A stretch of DNA of 16,026 nucleotides from NCBI GenBank assembly GCA_002085355.1, contig NATN01000015.1:1-16026 (forward strand). Reading direction: 5' to 3'. This DNA comes from Candidatus Zhuqueibacterota bacterium 4484_87 (GTDB lineage: Bacteria > Zhuqueibacterota > Zhuqueibacteria > Thermofontimicrobiales > Thermofontimicrobiaceae). Of this stretch, positions 1 to 7,134 are shown piece by piece. The notes under the pieces were generated by a model. That model was not told the origin of the DNA and did no database searches. It saw only the letters and a list, made by a program, of their open reading frames with translations. The position numbers were made by a program, and so were the translations under genes. Each line of letters opens with the position of its first letter. Within the stretch, counting starts at the first letter, position 1.

Positions 1-484
1 CGCAAGCGATGTGACCCGTAACATGCGTCGCGACAATCATACTGTTCGCCACAACAGCCTCGGTCGCTATCGCCACTTCGGAAAAAAGCTCGCCGTTAAT
101 TTTTATTTCAATCTCATTTCGCCCGCGTAATCCGTCCGCAATAATAACCGGCGCTCCTGTTTCCGCCAGAGAAAAACCATGCTGGGCTGCGAGACGAAGA
201 TGATTGACCGCATCGGAACGCTGGCTTCGATACAGAACGCACGTATCCGTAAAAAATGGTTTGCCTCCCTTTTCATGCAATCTGCTAATGAGCGATTTCC
301 AGAAATTCGCCGGGATGTGCGTCACATTGCCTTTTTCTCCAAAATGAATTTTGATGGCAATCAAGTCTTCCGCTTCAAAACATCGATCAAAATTTGCCGC
401 GCGCCAGAGCGCTTCAATTTTTTGCTGAATTTGTTCGACGCTGTCCATTGATGTCGCAGGCGTAAAAAATACTTTCTTTGCCAT
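1..484 (-). CDS. DUF362 domain protein, 3' end outside window
   Basis: The frame is open from an ATG at 484 down to the left edge, about 161 residues, so the C-terminus is missing. The visible part begins MAKKVFFTPA and contains KIHFGEKGNVTHIP, then GGKPFFTDTCVLYRSQRSDA, HLRLAAQHGF and GAPVIIADGLRGR. This is the N-terminal pattern of DUF362 proteins. Many family members carry a pair of 4Fe-4S ferredoxin motifs near the C-terminus, which cannot be checked here. Function is not established; a redox or iron-sulfur role is only inferred from the family. The start is supported by AGGGAG a few bases upstream (about 489-494). Two promoter-like sites lie upstream, implying a long 5' leader. It is transcribed separately from ftsH, whose terminator lies between them. 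Confidence 0.8.
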   Translation of the reverse strand, partial: MAKKVFFTPATSMDSVEQIQQKIEALWRAANFDRCFEAEDLIAIKIHFGEKGNVTHIPANFWKSLISRLHEKGGKPFFTDTCVLYRSQRSDAVNHLRLAAQHGFSLAETGAPVIIADGLRGRNEIEIKINGELFSEVAIATEAVVANSMIVATHVTGHIAC

Positions 485-640
485 CTTTCTCCCTGCTGCA
501 TTTTTTCATTCAATTACCATTATCTTAACCAAAAATTCATGGGCGAAATAAATAGTCAGAAATCCCTTCTGTGACTGACAAAATTGTGCGCTCTGTCAAA
601 GCTTCTTTTAACTTGAATTTTGCAGAACCACGCAAAGTCG

Positions 641-669
641 ATCATAGTGAGTAAATAATGCAAAATCAA
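641..669 (-). promoter_or_regulatory. Candidate second promoter of the DUF362 gene
   Basis: On the minus strand, TTGATT (664-669) is followed after exactly 17 bases by TATGAT (641-646). This lies downstream of the stronger site at 727-755 and would give a leader of about 150 bases. Seen by pattern only. Confidence 0.4.
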
Positions 670-726
670 CTGAGCAAAAAGAATGTTGTCACAATTTTCA
701 TCCACTCCGTCAGTTTCGGCCACTAA

Positions 727-755
727 AATATAAAGCTTATCAAAGGAAATGTCAA
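727..755 (-). promoter_or_regulatory. Sigma70-type promoter for the DUF362 gene
   Basis: On the minus strand, a perfect TTGACA (750-755) is followed after 17 bases by TATATT (727-732). Transcription would start near 720 and leave a leader of about 235 bases before the ATG at 484. The spacing and hexamers match promoters seen elsewhere in the window. Confidence 0.65.
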
Positions 756-780
756 CTCATTTTTCAGAAAAATCGAAATC

Positions 781-818
781 AAAAAACTCAAGCCCGATCC
801 AAAAATAAATCGGGCTTG
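781..818 (-). terminator. Rho-independent terminator after ftsH
   Basis: A perfect 10-bp stem, CAAGCCCGAT (789-798) with ATCGGGCTTG (809-818), encloses a 10-base A-rich loop. On the minus strand the stem is followed by a T-rich run (AGTTTTTT). It lies about 70 bases after the ftsH stop codon. Confidence 0.85.
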
Positions 819-886
819 CAAGATTACATCGAAATTGTAATGCCGTTTTGATTTTAAAATGGAAATTCGCTGCACATTTATCCACA

Positions 887-2866
887 CTACTCTTTTTTGC
901 CCAAAATTTCAGCCAATTCATCCCCTTCCACAATCTCTGTTTCCAATAATTGCTGTGCCAACGCTTCCAATTTATCTCTTTTCTCGGTGAGCAATTTCTT
1001 CACTTCGGCATGAGCCTCTTCGACAATTTTGCGGACTTCGCTGTCAATCTCAGCAGCAACATGTTCGCTGTAAGGTCTGCTTTCAGGAAGCGGCTGTCCT
1101 AAAAACATTGACTGCTGCCGTCCGTAGGAAATAGGGCCGAGCGTTTTACTCATGCCATATTCTACGACCATTGATTTGGCAATTTGAGTCGCCCTTTCCA
1201 AATCATTTTGTGCACCGGTAGAAATTTCTTTGAAAACAATCTCCTCTGCCACTCGTCCGCCTAAAAGCACTTTCAATTTACTTTCCAATTCGGATTTTGT
1301 CATCAAATAGCGGTCTTCCGTCGGCAATTGCAATGTGTAGCCTAAAGCCGCTACACCGCGCGGAATTATGGAAACGCGATGTACCGGGTCGGTATTGGGC
1401 AAGAAATATCCGACCATGGCATGTCCGGACTCGTGATAAGCGACAATCTCTTTCTCTTTTTTATTCAGCACCCGGCTCTTGCGCTCCAAGCCCGCGACAA
1501 CGCGGTCGATTGCTTCTTCCAGGTCTTCCATTTCAATAATCTTTTTTCCGCGTCGTACGGCTAACAACGCTGCTTCATTTACCACATTCGCCAGGTCTGC
1601 CCCGACAAATCCGGGCGTTCTCGCGGCGATCACGCGCAAATCTACACCCTTCCCCAATTTCACTTTTTTCGCGTGTACTTTTAAAATCGCTTCTCTGCCA
1701 TTGATATCGGGCCTATCCACAACAACCTGACGGTCAAAACGCCCCGGGCGCAGCAAAGCAAGATCCAAAATTTCAGGTCTGTTAGTCGCTGCCATGATGA
1801 TAACGCCAATGTTGGGATCAAATCCGTCCATTTCCGTGAGCAATTGATTGAGCGTCTGCTCTCGTTCGTCGTGTCCGCCGGATACCGGGCCCGTGCTGCG
1901 CGCCTTTCCCAACGCATCCAATTCATCGATAAAAATGATACACGGTGCCTGTTTTGCTGCCTGCTGGAAAAGGTCCCGCACGCGGGCAGCGCCCACGCCA
2001 ACGAACATCTCTACAAAATCGGAACCGGACATCGAAAAAAACGGCACTGCTGCCTCACCGGCAACAGCCCGCGCCAATAAAGTCTTTCCTGTTCCGGGAG
2101 GCCCAACCAGTAATACTCCTTTGGGAATACGTCCGCCTAATTGCTGATATTTTTGCGGATGCTTTAGAAATTCAACAATTTCCTTGACTTCTTCCACCGC
2201 TTCATCAATACCTGCAACATCTTTAAATGTCACACCGGTTTTTCCTTCAACGTACACCTTGGCTTTGCTCTTTCCGATAGACATCATCCCTCCGGTAGGG
2301 TTCATGCGTCGGAAAAAGAAACCCCAGATGACAAAAAGGATCAATAGCGGGAAAACCCAGGAAACGAGAAATTTCACAAACCATCCGGCTTCTCCCTGAC
2401 CGGTAAATTTGACGCCGTGGCTTTCCAGTTGCTTCACCAGCTCAGGATCATCAACACGAATGGTTTCGAAATTTTTAACGGCTAACTTTTTTTTCAGATT
2501 CTTTTTCTCTTCGCCTATCGCTGCATTGAACACAGAATCAATTTTGCTCCAAAAGCCGCGGTATTCGGATTTAGCAGCGTCTTCAGTAGAACATGTATCA
2601 ATTGCGAACCCGTAAAACTGCCGGAGAGAATCCAGACTTTTCATCTGTGTGAAATAGGTACCGGTTATTTTATTCGTACCGATGAAACATTCTTTTATCT
2701 GCCCCGAGCGAACCATTTCCTTAAACTGGCTATAAGGCACAATATCAATTTGTTGCTTCAACAAATACATTTCCAAAAAGTACATGATAAAAAAACCAAA
2801 GATCAGATACCAAATGGAAAAATGGACTCGTTTTTCAATTTTCGGTTTCTTCTTGTTCTCTTGCAT
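887..2866 (-). CDS. ftsH: ATP-dependent zinc metalloprotease FtsH
   Basis: This is a 659-residue membrane-anchored AAA+ protease that degrades unfolded and short-lived membrane and cytosolic proteins. Membrane segments lie near residues 17-37 and 162-185, enclosing an extracytoplasmic domain of about 120 residues. The AAA domain shows Walker A GPPGTGKT (255-262), the pore motif MFVGVGA (from 287), Walker B IIFIDELDAL (310-319) and the second region of homology ATNRPEILD...GRFDR (360-379). The protease domain has zinc motif HESGH (478-482) and a third ligand candidate, Asp555, in GAQND. Length and domain order are normal for the family. The start is supported by GAGGAG just upstream. It lies 24 bp after the YkgJ-type gene, so the two are probably co-transcribed, and ends before a clear terminator. 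Confidence 0.98.
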   Translation of the reverse strand: MQENKKKPKIEKRVHFSIWYLIFGFFIMYFLEMYLLKQQIDIVPYSQFKEMVRSGQIKECFIGTNKITGTYFTQMKSLDSLRQFYGFAIDTCSTEDAAKSEYRGFWSKIDSVFNAAIGEEKKNLKKKLAVKNFETIRVDDPELVKQLESHGVKFTGQGEAGWFVKFLVSWVFPLLILFVIWGFFFRRMNPTGGMMSIGKSKAKVYVEGKTGVTFKDVAGIDEAVEEVKEIVEFLKHPQKYQQLGGRIPKGVLLVGPPGTGKTLLARAVAGEAAVPFFSMSGSDFVEMFVGVGAARVRDLFQQAAKQAPCIIFIDELDALGKARSTGPVSGGHDEREQTLNQLLTEMDGFDPNIGVIIMAATNRPEILDLALLRPGRFDRQVVVDRPDINGREAILKVHAKKVKLGKGVDLRVIAARTPGFVGADLANVVNEAALLAVRRGKKIIEMEDLEEAIDRVVAGLERKSRVLNKKEKEIVAYHESGHAMVGYFLPNTDPVHRVSIIPRGVAALGYTLQLPTEDRYLMTKSELESKLKVLLGGRVAEEIVFKEISTGAQNDLERATQIAKSMVVEYGMSKTLGPISYGRQQSMFLGQPLPESRPYSEHVAAEIDSEVRKIVEEAHAEVKKLLTEKRDKLEALAQQLLETEIVEGDELAEILGKKE

Positions 2867-2890
2867 ATTCTCCTCTTATTTTTCCCAGGT

Positions 2891-3442
2891 TCAACTGATG
2901 ACTTTTTTATCAAAAAGGATACTATTCAGCGAGATTCTCCGGTACGGATCCCATTTCAAATGTAAAATATCTTGCGTGAATTTCTGATCCAACCGCACTA
3001 ATTCGCTGTTGAATTCACGCATATCAACAATATATTTCTCATCAAATTCGTAAGTTTCCGACAACTGCGTAAAATTCAACCGGCAGTAATCGACAAAAGC
3101 AATTTCTGCTTCTACGTAAAGAATAGGTAAGCCATGAGTTCGGCAAATAATCGGCCGCACAGGATAGATGGCACACATATCATGCCAAAGCATGGGGCAA
3201 TAATTATCGCTATTGTTCTTGTGTGTGAGGCGCATTTTTCTGATTCGTTCTGCGGAAAACGTCTTGAGATGCTGCTCGACAAAATAAGCCTCAATGGACA
3301 GTACACTCCGCTCAACTTGGCAGCACTGACTGCATCCAGGCCTGCAAACGAGATGTTCCCGGTAATGATCTTCCAACAGGGAACATTTTTGTTCAATCTT
3401 ATGAATGAGACTCTGATATTCAAAAATTATTTCTTCGATCAT
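2891..3442 (-). CDS. YkgJ-family cysteine-cluster protein
   Basis: A 183-residue soluble protein. Cysteines are arranged as C33-x3-C37-x2-C40-C41 (CRPGCSQCC), then C82, C90 and C100 in the pattern CPML...C.IYP.RP..CR, with C120 after. This matches the YkgJ (UPF0153) family, described as a putative zinc- or iron-chelating cluster of unknown precise function. No signal peptide or membrane segment is seen. The ribosome binding site is weak (AGGT some 9 bases upstream). It precedes ftsH by 24 bp on the same strand, suggesting co-expression, but no specific functional link to FtsH is known to me. About 140 bases separate it from the upstream MEMO-type gene, and I find no confident promoter there. 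Confidence 0.85.
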   Translation of the reverse strand: MIEEIIFEYQSLIHKIEQKCSLLEDHYREHLVCRPGCSQCCQVERSVLSIEAYFVEQHLKTFSAERIRKMRLTHKNNSDNYCPMLWHDMCAIYPVRPIICRTHGLPILYVEAEIAFVDYCRLNFTQLSETYEFDEKYIVDMREFNSELVRLDQKFTQDILHLKWDPYRRISLNSILFDKKVIS

Positions 3443-3583
3443 TAGTAAAGACCTGATTTCATTGCGCGAAAATGTGATGTGATTTTATGCAGACCGTTTA
3501 TTTATCTTCATCAGCAAAAAAAGCTCCCTTATTGCAGCAAGAATTCATAAAATCCCCATCAAGCACCGATGCATCACTGATCT

Positions 3584-4711
3584 CTAATCCGATTTTTCAA
3601 GATATCCGACAGTGGTATAGCCGACCCAATGGTGGATATTATTAGGAGCAGTTGTACCGATGCCGATATTTTCCAACGGCAATTTCCCCAAATCATAACT
3701 GTCATCATAACGAAGGAAAAAACCCTCTAACGGATTTTTATCCAATTTCTCCATCAACAGCCGGACAGTGTTTAAGCCCAAGGGAACAGAAAATCTGCCG
3801 CACCAGCGGATTTTATATTCGGTAATATCATCTCCCCAGACTCGTTCACAGAACGATCTCAATTTATCAGCAGTGATTTCTCCTGTTAAATTCTCCCGGA
3901 TAAGGCTCATATCGAGCTCATTTTCCTTCCGATGACCTTGCTCGTCAGCGCCGAAGGGAGCCAGATTCCTTCCGCCCCAGTCCTGATCTCCATAATGGTC
4001 GCCATCATTGGAAAAAATAAAAGCAATATCGTCCCCCAATTTCCAATTGTGCTTTTTGACAACCTGAGCAAAAGCATCGGCCAGCAAATCGGAGATCAAC
4101 TGGATTCTACTCCAATTCATGTATGGAACCACAATGGAAACGATCTCCGCTTCGGGAAGGTAATATTGAATAAAAGGAACAATCCCTTCCACAGAATGCT
4201 CTTGTGATTGCCAGTCATTGTTCACCGTGAAAATTGTATCCGGCAGCAAGGCGACCACTTCATCGCGCAACCCGCTCACCCGGACAGGTCCTAAAGGTCC
4301 CCGCCAAAAATCAAAGCTATCAAATATCAACGAATCACGAACGCCCCATTTTAATGCTTTGTGTCCCACTCCGAAAATGACGATTCGTTTTGCCTTCAAA
4401 TTCTGAAACAAATGCACGTAAACCCTGCCAGCTAACAGATGATCGTCATGGGGACAAATGCCGGCAATCCATTTCGCGGCGCCGTACTTTTGTCTATTCT
4501 GCGCAAGCTGTACGGTTTCTAATTTTTCGGACAACTTCACAACTTCTTTGATCTGGTCTGATGTGAAAGAAAAACCGACTGTATCCACCAGTCCGCGCAT
4601 CGTGGCTCCGGGCGGAATAGTGCCAGGAGTTGATGATTTTTTTTGACATCCAAAAGCAAGCAATATAACAATTGAGAAAAAAACAGCAAAAGCGAACAAT
4701 TTACCAGACAT
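3584..4711 (-). CDS. Lipoprotein with MEMO / AmmeMemoRadiSam protein B domain
   Basis: A 375-residue protein. The N-terminus has a lysine, a hydrophobic stretch (5-20) and a lipobox-like LAFGC, making Cys22 the likely lipidated residue and predicting export. The rest is a MEMO-family (LigB-like fold) domain. Residues equivalent to the human MEMO1 site are visible: PHDDH at 87-91 (His88), EHSVE at 171-175 (His172), SNDGDHYG with Asp236 and His239, and WCG at 303-305 (Cys304). MEMO1 binds metal and is linked to copper or iron redox chemistry; bacterial homologues are often found with AMMECR1 and radical SAM partners. Neither partner is in this window. GAGG six bases before the ATG supports the start. 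It follows the ACT gene by 21 bp. The substrate is unknown. Confidence 0.85.
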   Translation of the reverse strand: MSGKLFAFAVFFSIVILLAFGCQKKSSTPGTIPPGATMRGLVDTVGFSFTSDQIKEVVKLSEKLETVQLAQNRQKYGAAKWIAGICPHDDHLLAGRVYVHLFQNLKAKRIVIFGVGHKALKWGVRDSLIFDSFDFWRGPLGPVRVSGLRDEVVALLPDTIFTVNNDWQSQEHSVEGIVPFIQYYLPEAEIVSIVVPYMNWSRIQLISDLLADAFAQVVKKHNWKLGDDIAFIFSNDGDHYGDQDWGGRNLAPFGADEQGHRKENELDMSLIRENLTGEITADKLRSFCERVWGDDITEYKIRWCGRFSVPLGLNTVRLLMEKLDKNPLEGFFLRYDDSYDLGKLPLENIGIGTTAPNNIHHWVGYTTVGYLEKSD

Positions 4712-4732
4712 TTTTTCCTCGCATTTATCATG

Positions 4733-5110
4733 TTATGAAAAAAGCGACAGAGCTGTTTTTACGTCAGCAACATCAAGAATGAGCGTCAATTGATTTGTCC
4801 GCGCATTGGTTGTGCCGTAAGCGTGAGAAATGTTAATACCTACATGGCCTATGCGCTCTGTGATATATGCTAATTCTTTCGGCGAATTGTCAATTTGCAC
4901 CTTCAGAACGTCGCGAATCTCCACCGCGTAATTGTGCGACAAAAGCAGCTTTTTCGTCTCTTCCGGCTCATTGACGATTAATTTAGCGCTGTCCACAAAA
5001 ACGCCGATACTTAAAATTTTGACATCATTGTTGGAAAGAATCTTCATCAGTTCCCCCAGCGCACGGGGTTTGTCTTCAAGAATGACAAATAATTCTTGCA
5101 CTTTTTCCAT
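4733..5110 (-). CDS. Tandem ACT-domain protein
   Basis: A 125-residue protein made of two ACT domains, roughly 3-66 and 69-125, with no enzyme domain attached. Typical ACT signatures are seen: DKPRALGELMKILSNNDVKI in the first and SPKELAYITERIGHVGINI in the second. ACT pairs bind amino acids or other small ligands at their interface and usually regulate a partner. The ligand here is unknown. AAGGAG seven bases before the ATG gives a strong translation start. It is the first gene of a likely two-gene unit with the MEMO-type lipoprotein, 21 bp downstream. A good promoter lies about 200 bases upstream. Confidence 0.85.
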   Translation of the reverse strand: MEKVQELFVILEDKPRALGELMKILSNNDVKILSIGVFVDSAKLIVNEPEETKKLLLSHNYAVEIRDVLKVQIDNSPKELAYITERIGHVGINISHAYGTTNARTNQLTLILDVADVKTALSLFS

Positions 5111-5462
5111 TGAAAACTCCTTTTAATTTGACTTGATCAATTTATCGTAAGAACCCGGATGTGTACGAAGGTGCTTCTTTTTTGCTACTTGAGGAGTCTG
5201 AAAAGCAAAATAAAAAAGCAGAGGATGAAAAAGGGGTAGCATGTGGAAAATGAAATGTCTTTTCATAATTTCAAAATTGCACAATAAATTTATATAATGT
5301 CATTTAATACAATATAATTTGGTGAAGTCAAAAAGTCAAGATGAATTTTGTTTTTTTGAAATTAAAATTCTATAAATGGGTGAAACAAAAAAAGGCTGAA
5401 AACAATTCTGAGTGCGAATAACTTTCCGCGCTTTCATATTTCGAAAACGCCAATGGGGAATT
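5111..5462. other. Intergenic region and leader upstream of the ACT gene
   Basis: Some 350 AT-rich bases separate the agmatinase stop from the ACT-protein start. They contain the minus-strand promoter at 5311-5339 and a leader of about 190 bases. Within the leader, an open frame of 47 codons (minus, 5123-5266) ends 12 bases before the ACT ATG but has no ribosome binding site, so I do not call it a gene. I see no convincing terminator hairpin for the agmatinase operon. Confidence 0.5.
5311..5339 (-). promoter_or_regulatory. Sigma70-type promoter for the ACT-MEMO unit
   Basis: On the minus strand, TTGACT (5334-5339) is followed by a 17-base spacer and TATATT (5311-5316). A second TTGACT starts ten bases later in the spacer but is too close to the -10 to be used. 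The predicted start near 5305 gives a leader of roughly 190 bases. Confidence 0.6.
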
Positions 5463-6326
5463 TTACTGATGATATTTCAGAGCAATTGCCTTATAAATTA
5501 ATTTTGCTGCTAAAAAATCTGAATGGACATTGACACTGTCAGGTTTCAGTTCTACCACGTCCATTCCCAGCACATTTTTCCGCTGAAAAAGCTCGTCAAA
5601 CAAGGCAAGAGTCTCGTGCCAGCTCAGCCCCCCCGGTTCCGGTGTACCAACAGAGGGCATTTCCGCAGGATTCAAACCATCAAGATCAAAGGTAATGTAA
5701 ACATCATCATTCAAAGCGGCTAAAATTTCCTCAATTGGAAAATCCGAATGATGAAGCTGATGATCATAAAAAATAACCGGGCGCTCCTTTTTGACATATT
5801 TTGCCTCTTTGGCGCTCATACTTCGAATGCCAACGGAGACAGTTTCGCTCGTTACATCCCGAATTCGCCGCAAAGCACAAGCATGACTGAGCGGATCGCC
5901 CAAATATTCATCGCGCAAATCAGCATGCGCATCAATATGCAAAACGCTGATTCGGGGGAAGTGTTCGACAAAAGCATGTACGACAGGATATGACAATGAG
6001 TGTTCACCGCCAAGTATAACAAAAAACTTGTCATCGCGCAACATATCAGAAACCGCGTTTTTCAACCGCTCAAAAAATTCCGGCGTTGACTCATTTTCAA
6101 GCGATGAGATTGCAGGCGTCGTGTGAATTCCCGACAAAAATGGTTCGCTGTCTGTCTCGATGTCATAAAATTCAAGGCTATCAGACGCCTCTAAAATCGC
6201 CTGAGGCGCATGTGCCGTTCCTTTCAAATATGACGTGCTTCTTTCAAAAGGAACAGGAATCACAACAGTACTTGCCGATTGATACGGATTTTGCTCAAAG
6301 CCAAAATATGTTCGCTTCTCTGCCAT
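5463..6326 (-). CDS. speB: Agmatinase (ureohydrolase family)
   Basis: A 287-residue enzyme of the arginase/agmatinase fold, hydrolysing agmatine to putrescine and urea in the cytoplasm. The binuclear manganese site motifs are all visible: GGEHS (106-110, His109), DAHAD (132-136) and FDLDGLNP (213-220, Asp214 and Asp216), followed by GTPEPGGLSWHE. Length is normal for bacterial agmatinases. Sequence alone could also fit other ureohydrolases such as formimidoylglutamase or guanidino-acid hydrolases. The adjacent arginine decarboxylase, 38 bp upstream on the same strand, strongly favours agmatine as substrate. The ribosome binding site is weak, so translation may depend on the upstream gene. Confidence 0.92.
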   Translation of the reverse strand: MAEKRTYFGFEQNPYQSASTVVIPVPFERSTSYLKGTAHAPQAILEASDSLEFYDIETDSEPFLSGIHTTPAISSLENESTPEFFERLKNAVSDMLRDDKFFVILGGEHSLSYPVVHAFVEHFPRISVLHIDAHADLRDEYLGDPLSHACALRRIRDVTSETVSVGIRSMSAKEAKYVKKERPVIFYDHQLHHSDFPIEEILAALNDDVYITFDLDGLNPAEMPSVGTPEPGGLSWHETLALFDELFQRKNVLGMDVVELKPDSVNVHSDFLAAKLIYKAIALKYHQ

Positions 6327-6364
6327 AAAATTTCGAAAATCTTTAAAGTAAAATATAATATTTA

Positions 6365-6907
6365 TTAGCTAATTAAAATAGCTCCCGCCAACACGGTCGT
6401 CCAGATACCATTGCCCGCTCCTCTGGTGGCGATGGTGATATTCTCCGTACGGACGATTTTATTGTTCATTTTCCAGATTTCTTTCTGACTATCCCAGTCG
6501 ATCTCTTCCTGTGATCCTACAAGAATAGTTGCCAGCATGTAAGCAGCAATATCTTCCGCATAGTCCCCGGCCTCGACCTCATCTTTGCCAAAAGCGTGGT
6601 ATTCGCTCAGATAACCGTACAACGTCTGATCATTGGGAATTGCCACTCCGACAGATGCTGAGATCATTCGTCCCTGCTCATCCGTGGCAAGATCGGAAAG
6701 AACCGCGTGGACGATTTGACCGGATGAAAGTTTTGCTAATCCTTCTTCTTTGGTGATAATTTTGCAATGCGGCGGAAAAATTGAAGAAACGCGGACTAAA
6801 TTGAATCGCGCGACACCGGCATCGCGCAGAGCGAGCTCAAAAGATGTCAGCTTATCTTTATGTCTGCCGACACCCCGGGTAAAAAACATTTCTTTGGGAA
6901 GAATCAT
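6365..6907 (-). CDS. pdaD: Pyruvoyl-dependent arginine decarboxylase
   Basis: A 180-residue proenzyme that decarboxylates L-arginine to agmatine. Family features are an N-terminal P.EMFFTRGVG, then RVSSIFPPHCK, where self-cleavage between Ser41 and Ser42 would create the pyruvoyl group at the new N-terminus of the large subunit. EYHAFGK includes Glu102, a candidate for the conserved catalytic glutamate, and the C-terminal GAGNGIWTTVLAGA is also present. Length fits the archaeal-type enzyme (about 165-195 residues) and differs from the large PLP enzymes SpeA/AdiA. AAGGAG six bases upstream supports the ATG. It leads directly into agmatinase, so the pair makes putrescine from arginine. Confidence 0.93.
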   Translation of the reverse strand: MILPKEMFFTRGVGRHKDKLTSFELALRDAGVARFNLVRVSSIFPPHCKIITKEEGLAKLSSGQIVHAVLSDLATDEQGRMISASVGVAIPNDQTLYGYLSEYHAFGKDEVEAGDYAEDIAAYMLATILVGSQEEIDWDSQKEIWKMNNKIVRTENITIATRGAGNGIWTTVLAGAILIS

Positions 6908-6982
6908 CTTGACTCCTTTTCCAATGTCAGACCATAATAAAACACCTCACTGTATTCGGTGAACTTATTAATTGAGCGCGCA

Positions 6983-7011
6983 AATATAAAGAAAATTGGA
7001 GTAAAAAGCAA
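6983..7011 (-). promoter_or_regulatory. Candidate promoter of the pdaD-speB operon
   Basis: On the minus strand, TTGCTT (7006-7011) is followed by 17 bases and TATATT (6983-6988). The -35 is poor, but the -10 and spacing match the other promoters here. The predicted leader is about 70 bases. No equally good site is seen for the divergent plus-strand gene. Confidence 0.35.
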
Positions 7012-7134
7012 GGCAAATTAGATGCAGAAAAAATTTTTCTTGCCAAGTACGACTTCCCTCCGAGAATCTTTTCGTATAACAATTCATCTAAATTCGAGGT
7101 TTTTGTGAACATTCAACAAGAGGAGGATGCAGAA

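Larger units (their letters stand above)
485..886. other. Intergenic region between ftsH end and DUF362 start
   Basis: About 400 AT-rich bases hold no convincing gene. They contain the ftsH terminator (781-818) and two minus-strand promoter candidates for the DUF362 gene (727-755 and 641-669). A TGACA/TGTCA inverted pair with a 13-base spacer lies near 578-600, in what would be the transcribed leader. Short ORFs in the leader (up to about 29 codons) have no ribosome binding site. Confidence 0.6.

Noticed and set aside
3443..3583. Terminator or promoter between the MEMO and YkgJ genes
   Set aside because: A T-run is present on the minus strand but no stable stem precedes it, and no hexamer pair with suitable spacing is found.
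5145..5185. Possible third copy of the CGCAAAG-type repeat (resembling GTGTACGAAGGTGC)
   Set aside because: Only a short stretch resembles the arm at 10721-10740, with no terminal repeat or core match.
7022..7043. A/T palindrome near AGAAAAAATTTTTCT upstream of trxB
   Set aside because: It is an imperfect run of A then T in AT-rich DNA; no adjacent promoter element supports a regulatory reading.
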